From: Hybos culiciformis
Lineage: Eukaryota; Arthropoda; Insecta; Diptera; Hybotidae
Reading direction: 5' to 3'
Assembly: GCA_964007475.1 (NCBI GenBank)
Contig: OZ023275.1
Coordinates: forward strand, 12,069,829 to 12,133,828
DNA length: 64,000 bases
In this document: positions 55,014 to 63,594 of the stretch, one piece after another
Layout of the letters: the number at the start of each line of letters is the position of its first letter
Position numbering within the stretch: position 1 is the stretch's first letter
Program-made: the position numbers and the translations under genes
Notes under the pieces: generated by a model
The model's database searches: none
The model's input: only the letters and a program-made list of their open reading frames with translations
What the model was told of the DNA's origin: nothing

Positions 55014-56206
55014 CTAAAAATTATCTTTATTTAAGAAATAAATTTTCACATATAAAGTATTTTCCACTACATTTGTACTTGGAATAATATCAAAGAAAAA
55101 ATCGATTCTGAAATCTCCTTTGGGGAATATTGATTCAGTCACCTTGTAAAATGCATTATCGAAGCCAAAATTTTTGAAAAAAAATTTTCCCTGAAATAGC
55201 AATAAATAAATTAGAATGTTTTGAAAGCCATTTCGACATCATAGATAATTATTTTAATGACAAATAGTTGATGTTCCTTGTTTACAATATTATTTTGTTG
55301 ACAAAAAATTTGTTCCTATAAGTAAACTTCTATAGATTACATATTTTTAGTGTCCACGTGAACGAAATTGTCCATATATTTTGGATTTCAAAGAATTGAA
55401 ATCGATTCTATAGTACATTACCTAAAAACATTTTAGTGGCGGACGGACTGACAGACATTTAATGACAACATATAGTCCGTTTTTCATTTTTGATGAGAAA
55501 ACCGCAAAAATACTATTTTCATAAACCAAAAATTCAATAGGAATGTCTCTTTTAGTAAATTTAATATTATCGGCTAAACAGGTTTCCGAAGCTCCAAGAG
55601 AAAAACAATTTAACCTCCAGTCTTCAAACAAATATGGCTTCTGACACTTCTACTGCCAATTAAAAAGTTCTTTAAAAAGGTCCTATTACAAGTTGGAATT
55701 TTTAAATGTTGTTGACTTGATGTGATATTATCGAAGAAATAAAATTCTAAATTACCGGATTAATTGTGCAGGAACGATTTAAATTTGTTTTCTCAAATAT
55801 GTTATTCTATATGCAGGATGACCATTATTTTTCTCTAATGCATCGCAAGCATTCATTTTAAATTTTAATGGAAATTTTTGGTAATGAGTAAATTTTTGAA
55901 ACATTTGTATTCTTAGCGAACCATTATTCATTTTCAATAGGAAATTTCCTTCAAAATTTAATGACTCTTTTTGGTTTCGAGCTAATTTTATTCTACAACT
56001 TACATTTGTAAAATATTTCGGGTTCTCTATACATTCCATATTTGTGAATTTAAAGTCATTTTATTCCTAAAAATTTTAAAAAAAATTAATAAATATTGTG
56101 TCAATTTCGATAATGTTAAAAATTCAATTCTTACAAGAGCTACACTTCCTTGCCATTTAATAATTGATAGCACTAAAATTACAGGAATATTAAACTTTTT
56201 AAACAT
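55014..56206 (-). pseudogene. DUF1091 secreted-protein gene, copy b (broken)
   Basis: Same layout as intact copy d: exon 1 56135-56206 (24 codons, start MFKKFNIPVILVLS, signal peptide), a 68-bp intron, exon 2 55756-56066, and exon 3 55014-55190 (58 codons, GKFFFKNFGFDNAF ... IYFLNKDNF). Splice sites are normal (donors GTAAG and GTAAT; acceptors TTTTTAG and TTTCAG). Exon 2 has two breaks relative to copy d. Its second codon is TAA where copy d has AAA (56063-56061). A 10-bp deletion after GHP shifts the frame before the conserved NLNRSC block, which is still present in another frame. A shortened product from the Met at 56039 would lack the signal peptide. DUF1091 proteins are small secreted proteins; their roles are mostly unknown. 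Confidence 0.75.
55422..55640 (-). other. possible alternative DUF1091 3' exon (exon 3a) in intron 2 of copy b
   Basis: An open stretch of 72 codons plus stop lies between exon 2 and exon 3 of copy b. It starts just after a CAG acceptor at 55641 and reads KPYLFEDWRLNCFSLGASET. By eye it aligns with exon 3: KPYLFEDWRLN with GKFFFKNFGFD, KRDIPIEF with KGDFRIDF, and LYVVIKC with LYVKIYF. It is in phase 0, like the true exon 3, so it could replace exon 3 as a different C-terminus. The corresponding segment in copy d (about 59040-59245) is recognisable but broken by A/T-rich insertions. It could instead be a leftover from another DUF1091 gene. Confidence 0.45.
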
Positions 56207-57329
56207 ATTTTAAATCCGATCAAAATTATTTTTGTACACAAACGTAAGCAGCGATTAAAAAAATATTAACAAAATCGTTAAAAGTATATCAAAACAACAA
56301 TTACGTAACAAAATTTAAATCAGATTTAAAATATTTGTTAAACTTTGTAAATCAGTGGTGTCCAACAGAATCGACTTATTTATTATTCAAAACATATGAT
56401 GTGTCGTGCTAGCCCAGTACAAAATGCAAATACACTATTAGCATGTCAGTGACCGCGAACCCATAAGGTTTTTTTTTATCCCAAAGTCGCTAAACGCGTC
56501 TAAAGAAGTTTTCACCCCAAAAATGTATGAATGTTTTGAGCCTGGGAGACCCGAACCATAGGTCACTACCCATAATTTTCGGTCAGGCTATCTTCATTTC
56601 ACCACCCTATTTTGGTAAAAAAAAAATTTTCAATATTTTGAGGCTGGGAGACCCTAATTATAGGCCCGTAGCCAAAATATTTGATCAGGTAATCTTCATT
56701 TCACCAGAGCAACCTATTTTGGTAAACTCTTTTTTTTGTATATATGTATGTAGTTTGAGCCAACCCTACCCAAAATTTTCATTTTAGTGGAGTTATCTGT
56801 ATTTATATTAAAAAAACAAGATTTTACTCATGAATTTTTATATCAACTTTCCCTTAATGATATTAAGTGTCGTAATCGCGTGTTATTTTTTTTTAATGTC
56901 GAACTAAGTGGCTTTTAATTTATAAGTATCAAAAAATTCCAACATCGGATTAGCTTTGCATCAGATATGCTTTTGGTCAGATATGCTAAATTAATATTTA
57001 AATATGCCGAGCTTCTAAATTAGCTTGATTACAGTACAAGGATTCATTACATCTGGTTATAATTCCCATTACTTTAAAATTTCATTCAGCGAAGAAACTT
57101 AATGAATAAATATCTACTAGTTCCAAAGTCTGGAAACTAACAAGGGACTAGAAATAATATAATAATAATTAATTACTGTAAATAATATTATCTGGTCATT
57201 AATTTAATGTGTGCCGTAATAATGTTATTTAACAATCTTGTATAATACATTAATACTTAATAGAAAATATTAAAATAATAAAAAATAAAAATTCACTCTG
57301 TAAAAATTTAACTAATACAAAATAAAAAA
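56207..57329. repeat. intergenic spacer, left copy of a tandem segmental duplication
   Basis: 56207-56720 matches 60854-61347 nearly base for base over long stretches (for example CAGTGGTGTCCAACAGAATC and GTGTCGTGCTAGCCCAGTAC). 56990-57329 matches 62119-62470 (for example ATGCCGAGCTTCTAAATTAG). The first part is the 5' flank of the gene on its left (copies b and d) and the last part is the 3' flank of the gene on its right (copies c and e). Between the matched blocks, this copy has about 270 bp and the other about 770 bp. Confidence 0.8.
56534..56740. repeat. two-unit direct repeat, period 102 bp
   Basis: TTTTGAGCCTGGGAGACCC at 56534 is repeated as TTTTGAGGCTGGGAGACCC at 56636. Further shared blocks are TCAGGCTATCTTCATTTCAC and CTATTTTGGTAAA. 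The period is 34 codons, so an 86-codon plus-strand frame reads the repeat twice (LGDPNHR / LGDPNYR). The matching region at 61184-61347 has the same repeat but no open frame, so I do not call it coding. Confidence 0.65.
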
Positions 57330-57501
57330 CTAAAAATTATCTTTATTGAAGAAATAAATTTTCATAGTTAAAACATTTTCTACTATATTTGTACTTGAAA
57401 AATGAAATCGGCTCTGAAATGTTTTTTGGGGAATAATCATGGAATCGCCATTCAATAGTTGATATCACTAACATTACAGGAATATTAAAGTTTTTAAGCA
57501 T
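57330..57501 (-). pseudogene. DUF1091 copy c: exon 1 fused to exon 3 by deletion
   Basis: The minus strand starts with an exon-1 like sequence (ATG at 57501; MLKNFNIPVMLVISTIEW). At about 57449 it jumps straight into the middle of an exon-3 like sequence, ending with the family's usual TTTATTTCTTCAATAAAGAT then the stop (57332-57330). Exon 2, both introns and the start of exon 3 are missing. The exon-3 part is closer to copy e than to copies b or d. Frame is not kept across the join. This is a dead remnant created by an internal deletion. Confidence 0.7.
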
Positions 57502-57841
57502 TTTTTAAATGCGATCAAAATTATTTTTGTGCACAAAGTTTGCAGCGATTAAAAAAATATTAACTAAATCGTTTAAACTAAAAGTATGCGCTATATGAAA
57601 AAAAGAACTTAATAACAATTACATAACCAAATTTATCCTTTAGTTTGTCACAATTTTTTTTTCTTTGTAACCTTTAAACATATAGGTACTTATTTATTAA
57701 TTTCAATTTTATATAATTAATATTTACGAAAAAAAAATCTATTGCATTGAATAAAAATTTGCTTCAATCCATTTTTACAAATTAATTTAAAATTTTCGAG
57801 TAGATATTTTCATACAAAATGTATTTTAGGATTCTCATTCT
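57502..57841. other. 5' flank of copy c and A/T-rich spacer
   Basis: 57502-57630 keeps the upstream block shared with copies b and d (GCGATCAAAATTATTTTTGTG, GCAGCGATTAAAAAAATATT). After that the sequence is plain A/T-rich DNA up to the foldback element. No gene is seen. Confidence 0.6.
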
Positions 57842-58498
57842 TAACCCGGTGAACTGACATAACCGCGAATGTCATAACCGCAAAATAATTTTGTCATAAC
57901 TTCGAAACAATAGAATTTGTATGAGTTTCGCGGTTATAACAAAAACTAATTTTATTTTTGTCATAACCGCGAATTCGCGGTTATGACAAAAAAAATGTAA
58001 AGTTTTTCGCAGTTATAAGAAAAATTTTTGTTATAACCGCGAAACACAAAAATTCGATTTTTTTCATTTCGCGGTTATATAACAAAAAATTTTTGTTATA
58101 ACCGCGAAACACAAAAATTGGATCATTTTGAAAACTGAAATAAGACTTCGAAAAAAAAATGTTGTGAGGTAAGCACACGGAGGGGGGGGGCAGAAGGGTG
58201 GCGAGCCGGCGGGCCGGCGGTTGGTCAGTCCCACATTTTTGTTATAACCCCCAAATAAAAAAAAAACGAATTTTTGTGTTTCGCGGTTATAACAAAAATT
58301 TTTTTTGTTATAACCGCGAAACGATTTTTTTTCATTTTTTTTTCAATTTTTTGCCATATTTTTTCGCGGTTTTGAAAAAAAAAAAAAAATATAAGACATT
58401 TTTCGCGGTTATGACACTTTTACATTTTATTTCGCGCTTATGACAAAAAAAAATTCGCGGTTATGACATTCGCGGTTATTTCATGTAGCCCCTAACCC
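57842..58498. mobile_element. foldback-type element of CGCGGTTATGACA repeats with GC-rich centre
   Basis: From 57848 to 58492 the motif TTCGCGGTTATGACA, or its complement TGTCATAACCGCGAA, occurs more than a dozen times in both orientations. Arms made of short repeats in opposite orientation are the hallmark of foldback (FB-like) elements. The outer ends share ATAACCGCGAATGTCATAAC as an inverted repeat. TAACCC lies directly outside both ends (57842-57847 and 58493-58498) and may be the target duplication. The centre (58176-58232) is a GC island with a G run and GCCGGCGGGCCGGC. Apparent open frames over the element (57981-58178 minus, 58198-58443 plus) just translate the repeats. Confidence 0.65.
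58176..58232. other. GC-rich island in the foldback element
   Basis: About 57 bp of mostly G and C (a run of ten G, then GGCGAGCCGGCGGGCCGGCG) in a window that is about 80% A+T. It includes the palindrome GCCGGC..GCCGGC. It sits between the two repeat arms. Confidence 0.75.
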
Positions 58499-58706
58499 TG
58501 CCAGATTCTGTTGTGCGATAAAAATGTAAATGCAACGGCTTAACGCTTCTCAAAAATCTAATTGGCACATTAAGTTGAAATCTGTAGAGCAAAGTAGGCA
58601 AAGTTGTATGAATTCATTTCTCTGAGCCTGTTATTTATCTCAATATTAAAATAATAGAACGGAAATCTCATATACCAAAGAAAAAACATATTTTCAAAAT
58701 TGTAAG
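58499..58706 (-). other. 3' flank of copy d
   Basis: Short spacer between the foldback element and the stop codon of copy d. It probably holds the 3' UTR of copy d, but I do not see a clear AATAAA signal just after the stop. Confidence 0.4.
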
Positions 58707-60853
58707 CTAAAAATTATTTTTATTTAAAAAATAAACTTTGACAGTTATTATATTTTCCACTACATTTTTACTTAGAATATTTTCAAAGATATAATCAATT
58801 CTGAAATATCCTTTTGGAAATAGTGAAGGAATCATTTTATAAGTTGTATTATCTAAACGATAATTTTGCATTAAAATTTTACCCTAAAATAAAAAATTAA
58901 ATTTTAATTAATTTTAGAATGTGACTAATGATATTTCGAAAAAATTAAAAAATATATGAAAATGATAAAAGAATTTTTAAAATAACTAATCTAATAGCGG
59001 AAAAATTAAAAAAAAAATTGCTGCAATAAAAAAAATTATTTTCATAAACCCAAACAAGTTCTTACTTATCTGAAAATAATTAGGTCTCTTTTAAAAAATT
59101 GAGTTCTAATAGTATCGGCTAAACGCTAAAGAGATTTTCAAGACTTTAAAAGAAAAATAATGTAACCTCCTAATAATAAAATAATAAAATAATTAAAAAA
59201 AATAAATAAATAAAATAAAATCTAATCTTCGAAAAAATATGGTTTCCAATATCACTGTATAATAAGGGTTGGGTACGTTTAACTGTATTTCACTTCACTG
59301 TATATAACTTCACTGTATATCACCTTACTGTATTTTCATTTCACTGTATTTCTATTTACTGCATTTCATTTCACTGTATTTCATTTCACTGTATTTCATT
59401 TCACTGTATTTCATTTCACTGTATTTCATTTCACTGTATTTCATTTCACTGTATTTCATTTCACTGTATTTCATTTGACTGTAAATTTTGGCTGTAAACT
59501 TTTGGAAAGGTAAGAGCGCCTGGCGTTCTTACCTTTTCAAAAGTTTACAGTCAAATTAGTTTTTTTCAATAAAAAATATTGAAAATGACATAAAGTCAAT
59601 TGACTTTATGTCACTTTATATCTTGATTTAATCTCACATTATAAAAGCGACAGAAGGTCAATTGACTTTATGTCGCTTTTAAAATTGACATAAAGTCAAT
59701 TGATATTTTTTACAAAGCGACATAAAGTCAATTGACTTTATTTCACTTTATATCTTGATTTTATGTCATTTTCCAAATCCATCATCATTCTCAGATGAGT
59801 CAAAATTTTCTTCGCTTGAATTAAATAAAAAATACTTTAATCTATAACTTAATTTAATATGTAAATCTTTTGGAAAAGGTCAATTTACTTACTTGATTTA
59901 AAGTAATTAATTAAAGATTGTTTATCAAAATTAGAAGGAATTTCATTTTTTTTATTCAAAATTTCTTTGTTCATTTTAGGCCTTTTCCAAAAGGATGTTG
60001 TTCAAACAACTTTTTTTTTTTTAAAGTTTCGTACAACTGGCTTTATGGCACTTTATATATTGACTTTATGTCACATTATAAAAGTGACTTAAGGTCAATT
60101 GATTTTATGTCACTTGACTTTAATGCACCCCCCGAAAATGACATATGTACATACTTTGAAAAAATACAGTGAAAAAATACAGTGAAATGAAAATACAGTG
60201 AAATAGAATACAGTAAAATGGAAAATACAGTAAAACGGAATACAGTGAAATGGTAAAACAGTGAACTTCAAAAATACAGAGTAATGATACCACAGTGAAG
60301 CGTACCGCTTCCAATATAATACTAAGAACTTAGGTAGCTTCACTCAAATATGGCTTGCTGTGACAGAATTATAATTTTTAATTACCGGATTAATCGGGCA
60401 AGAACGATTTAAATTTGAACACGCAAGTAGTATATTTATAGCTGCTCTTAGGAAAGGATGGCCATTTCTTTTTTCTAATACATCGCAACTATTTATTCCA
60501 AATTTTATTGGAAAATTTTGATAATATTTAAATTTTTGAAACATTTGTAGTCTAAAGTAACTTTTATTGAGTTGCAACATGAGAATCCCTTCAAAATTTA
60601 TTGACTCTTTTTGGTTTCGAGCTAATTTTATTCTGCAACTGACATTTTTGAAATATTTTGGATTCTCGAAACATTCCATATTTGTGAATGTAAAGTCATT
60701 TTTTTCCTAAAAATTTAAAAAAAAACTTTAATAAAATATTATGTCAATTGAAAAATTCAATGTTAAAAATTCAATTCTTACAAGAGCTACACTTCCTTGC
60801 CATTCAATAATTGATAGCACTAACATTACAGGAATATTAAACTTTTTAAACAT
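58707..60853 (-). CDS. DUF1091 (MD-2-related) secreted protein, intact copy d
   Basis: Three phase-0 exons read on the minus strand: exon 1 60782-60853 (24 codons), exon 2 60386-60706 (107 codons), exon 3 58707-58883 (58 codons plus stop), total 189 residues, the usual DUF1091 size. Donors are GTAAG and GTAAT; acceptors are TTTTTAG and TTTTAG. Residues 1-24 are a signal peptide (IPVMLVLSII core). Residues 25-131 hold the family core: FTFTNMECFENPKYFKNVSC, RLQMFQKFKYY, INSCDVLEKRNGHPFLRA and NLNRSCPINP, with cysteines 36, 48, 98, 120 and 127. Exon 3 has FPKGYFRIDYIF and ends VKVYFLNKNNF. The product is probably secreted; DUF1091 proteins are thought to take an MD-2-like lipid-binding fold, and their functions are mostly unknown. 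Intron 1 is 75 bp. Intron 2 is 1,502 bp, enlarged by a foldback element. Confidence 0.82.
59040..59245 (-). pseudogene. decayed counterpart of exon 3a in copy d
   Basis: Blocks such as TATCGGCTAAACG, TTTTCATAAACC and AACCTCC, plus a KPYFFED-like start near 59243-59220, match exon 3a of copy b in the same order. An A/T-rich insertion (AATAAAATAATAAAATAAT and AAATAAAT runs, about 59170-59220) and other changes destroy the frame. This shows the segment was present before the unit duplicated. Confidence 0.45.
59371..59475. repeat. seven perfect 15-bp tandem units
   Basis: TCACTGTATTTCATT is repeated seven times without a mismatch. Imperfect units extend left to about 59283. It forms most of the left arm of the foldback element. 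Perfect identity suggests recent expansion. Confidence 0.9.
59492..59550. other. long hairpin at the inner edge of the left arm
   Basis: CTGTAAACTTTTGGAAAGGT, then AAGAGCGCC, is followed after about a base by its complement (GGCGTTCTTACCTTTTCAAA ...AGTTTACAG). About 29-bp arms with two mismatches, almost no loop. Confidence 0.8.
59586..59613. other. perfect 28-bp palindrome, TGACATAAAGTCAA type
   Basis: TGACATAAAGTCAA is followed directly by its exact complement. Related palindromic or half copies recur at about 59656-59680, 59687-59702, 59718-59745 and 60055-60122, some joined to a GCGACA variant. They fill the core of the foldback element. Confidence 0.85.
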
Positions 60854-62470
60854 ATTTTAAATCCGATCAAAATTATTTTTGTACACAGACGCAAGCAGCG
60901 ATTGAAAAAATATTAACTAAATCGTTAAAAGTATATCAAAACAACAATTACGTAACAAAATTTAAATGTGATTTAAAATATTTGTTAAACTTTGTAAATC
61001 AGTGGTGTCCAACAGAATCGACTTATTTATTATTCAAAACATATGATGTGTCGTGCTAGCCCAGTACAAAATGCAAATACACTATTAGCATGTCAGTGAC
61101 CGCGAACCCATAAGATTTTTCCCTCCGAAAATCGCTAAACGTGCTTAAAGAAGTTTTCACCTCAAAAATGTTTGAATGTTTTGAGTCAGAGAGACCCTAA
61201 CCATAGGCTATAATTTTCGGTCAGGCTATCTTCATTACACCACCCTGTTTTGGTAAAAAAAAATTTTCAATATTTTGAGGCTGGAAGACCCTAATTATAG
61301 GCTCCTAGCCAAAATATTTGGTCATGTAATCTTCATTTCACCACAGAATGTTTGGAACAACATGGAAGTGCTATAAATTTCATAAAAACAAAGTATCGAT
61401 CCAATATTATGAAAAAAAATTTAGAGGCAGAACCAGAATGTGCAGTTAGCGTGGGCTTTATATTAGATTTTAAGGGGACGGTTCCGAAAATTCCAAACAT
61501 CACATTAATAATTTTCAGATTTTTTATCTTAATAATATAATGAATATAATATAATAAATATAAAAAAAGTTAAAAAAACATATTTTTTATAATTATTTTT
61601 AATGTGGCGAATTAAAGCATTTAAAAGTATCATTATATCTAAACATATTTTGAGGTTCATTCTTATATGCCAATACCATTTAGTCACATTTCATATACCA
61701 CAAATTAAATACAAATTTAACAATATTCTTCAAAACTGTTTTTCAAGTTCCAATAATCGAATTTATCTATCCAAATACTAATTTTCATTATAATAAATTT
61801 GAAATACATAAATTTCATATGAAAATTATTTAGACTCTCGGCTGATTGAAAGTCTCTTATTGTCAACCCGAAATCGCTAAATCGCATCCAAAGAGTGTAC
61901 GCATATTTTAACAATAATTAGATCCAAATCTGAGGAGCACATCTTGAATGGCTCATAGTATGGTGTGAGACGAAAAACTCTCTACATTTGAATTTATCTA
62001 AATGCTCGGACATTTCTTTTATTCGGAAGTTCAACCATATAATTTTCGAATAAAAATGATAGATGCATTTCTAAGAAGACAAACAACGACTTGGGTGCAT
62101 TCCTCGATTCTAAATTGGTATTTGAATATGCCGAGCTTCTAAATTAGCTTGATTACCGTACAAAGATTCATTACATCTGATTATAATTCCCATTACTTTA
62201 CAATTTCATTCAGCGAAAAAACTTAAAGAATAAATATCTGCGAATTCCAAAGTCTTAGTGTCCAGACTAGGGGACTAGAAAAAATATAATAATACTTAAT
62301 TACTGTAAATAATATTATCTGGTCATTAATTTATTGTGTGCCTTAATAATGTTATTTCACAATCTTGTATAATACGTTAATACTTAATAGAAAATATTAA
62401 AATAATAAAAAATAAAAATTCACTCTTTAATACAAAAATTGCAAACTTTTTTTATTTTCAAAATAAAAAA
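60854..62470. repeat. intergenic spacer, right copy of the tandem segmental duplication
   Basis: 60854-61347 matches 56207-56720, and 62119-62470 matches 56990-57329. The minus-strand 5' flank of copy d (conserved CAATCGCTGCTTGCG-type block about 50 nt upstream of the ATG) is shared with copy b. About 770 bp (61348-62118) are not shared and contain a hAT transposase relic. No promoter element is certain. Confidence 0.8.
61342..61510 (+). pseudogene. hAT transposase C-terminal relic
   Basis: The plus-strand frame reads ECLEQHGSAINFIKTKYRSN, then IMKKNLEAEPECAVSVGFIL. This follows the C-terminal pattern of Ac/ZBED-type hAT transposases (C-E-x-x-x-S-x-x-x-x-I-K-T-K-Y-R-x-x-L, then L-E-x-x-L-R-x-A-L-S). 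The invariant phenylalanine and some other positions are changed. Only about 55 codons remain. I see no inverted repeats or target duplication around it, so it is a stranded fragment, unrelated in sequence to the hAT remnant near 51 kb. Confidence 0.5.
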
Positions 62471-62637
62471 CTAAAAATTATCTTTATTGAAGAAATAAAT
62501 TTTAATAGTTAAAACATTTTCTACTATATTTGTACTTCAAAAATGAAATCGGTTCGGAAATGATTTTTGGAGAATAATCATGCAATCACATTGTAAAATT
62601 TATTTTCGAAACGATAATTTTAGAAAAAATGTATTCC
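62471..62637 (-). pseudogene. DUF1091 exon-3 relic (copy e)
   Basis: Begins after a normal TTTCAG acceptor at 62638 and ends at the family stop (62473-62471) after TTTCTTCAATAAAGATAATT. It has an in-frame TAA at codon 6 and is 10 bp shorter than the 177-bp intact exon, so the frame is lost. Similarity to copies b and c continues upstream to about 62690 and then stops where the dispersed-repeat region begins, so exons 1 and 2 were lost or displaced. Confidence 0.65.
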
Positions 62638-62696
62638 CTGAAATAAAAAAAATAAATTAGAAAGTTTTGAAAGCATTTCGACATCATAGACAAAAA

Positions 62697-63480
62697 ATAT
62701 GTGTGATCCTCATCCTCATAAACACACGAAAGAAGCTTTGACTTCTTTATTTACTTGCAAATATTTATTTTGCTACGGACTCTGACTGATTTACTTATGT
62801 AAGTGGAAGAGGGGGCTGATTTTTTTATTACGAAATTTGTGTGTAAAAATTATTCTTTTTTACGTACCAAATTCGAATGAAATCGGACGAACTTTAGAAG
62901 TCGCTCGGTAGGATCAATCAATTTTTGGTTACAAAATTAATGTGATTAATCGTTTCCTCTTTTTATTTACCAAATTTGAATGAAATCGGACGAATTTTTG
63001 AAGTCCCCTGGGTCGCTGTTTAGGAGGTCAACAAATTCTTTGTTACGAAATTTGTGTGTAATTATTTTCTCTTGTTACGTACCAAATTTGAATGAAATCG
63101 GAAATACGTTTTTTGTTACGAAATTTGTGTGTAATCATTTTCTCTTTTTACGTACCAAATTTGAATGAAATCGAACGAACTTTTGAAGTGGGGAGGTCGC
63201 TGGGTAGGAGGCCAAATTTTAAAATAGCCTATAACGACCCTCGATCTTAGGCAAAGAAATGGTGTAACTTTGAAAACGATCTGCTGAGAGGTTTAGGAGC
63301 CTATTCGGAACAGACAAACAGCGTTTCTGTTTTATATGATAGAACAAGCTGTACCCGAAAACACGTTGCTGTGGAACACACGTTCTAAGTGGATTTGTTG
63401 TCAGATTGATGAAGAATTATAGCAGCTAGTTATTTAATAAATTTGGGGAAAATATCTAAGAAGAATTAATATTTTTTTTT
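62697..63480. mobile_element. dispersed-repeat region with repeated GTACCAAATTTGAATGAAAT motif
   Basis: The block ACGTACCAAATTTGAATGAA followed by ATCGGACGAACTTTTGAAG recurs at 62875, 62978, 63090 and 63163 (position of GAATGAAATCG). It is preceded by TTACGAAATTTGTGTGTAA in three of the four. It is followed by AACAGACAAACAGCGTTTCT, a TATATGATAGA stretch and ACAAGCTGTACCCGAAAACA. Phrases of this kind are common in interspersed repeats of insect genomes. The element class cannot be decided here. It cuts off homology to the DUF1091 cluster at about 62690. Confidence 0.5.
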
Positions 63481-63488
63481 ATTAAAGC

Positions 63489-63542
63489 TACCAAATCACT
63501 AGGTGAGATACCTTTTATACTATAAGAAGTATGGATTTGGTA
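63489..63542. other. inverted repeat TACCAAATC / GATTTGGTA
   Basis: Perfect 9-bp arms (63489-63497 and 63534-63542) enclose 36 bp. It lies just downstream of the reverse-transcriptase frame on the minus strand. It could mark an element edge, or be chance. Confidence 0.3.
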
Positions 63543-63594
63543 ATGAGGACAGGAAGTTTAGACGGGATTAAAAAGTGGGACAGTAGGTAATCAT

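Larger units (their letters stand above)
59268..60308. mobile_element. foldback-type element with TTTCACTGTA repeat arms, in intron 2 of copy d
   Basis: The left arm (about 59268-59485) starts GTTGGGTACGTTTAACTGTA and continues with TTTCACTGTATTTCA-type repeats. The right arm (about 60160-60308) carries the complement (AATACAGTGAAATGG...) and ends GAAGCGTACCGCTT, so the ends form an inverted repeat GGTACGYTT.ACTGT. The core has several palindromes. TTCCAATAT occurs just outside each end (59244 and 60309) and may be a 9-bp duplication, though on the left it is about 15 bp from the visible end. A plus-strand frame at 59918-60172 in the core matches nothing I know. The element lies wholly in the intron and does not touch the splice sites. 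Confidence 0.6.

Noticed and set aside
55422..55640. Exon of a yellow/MRJP-family gene
   Set aside because: The segment briefly suggested a yellow-type N-terminal exon, but the alignment with DUF1091 exon 3 is better, and its position and phase inside the DUF1091 gene fit that family.
57981..58443. Open frames on both strands with NKNFFCYNRE-type repeats
   Set aside because: They are translations of the CGCGGTTAT repeats of the foldback element in several frames, not genes.
59283..59480. CRISPR-like array
   Set aside because: The 15-bp units are directly adjacent with no spacers, the genome is eukaryotic, and an inverted set lies at the other end. This is a foldback arm.
62980..63168. 62-codon plus-strand frame
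   Set aside because: It reads through the GTACCAAATTTGAATGAAAT repeats and is a by-product of them.
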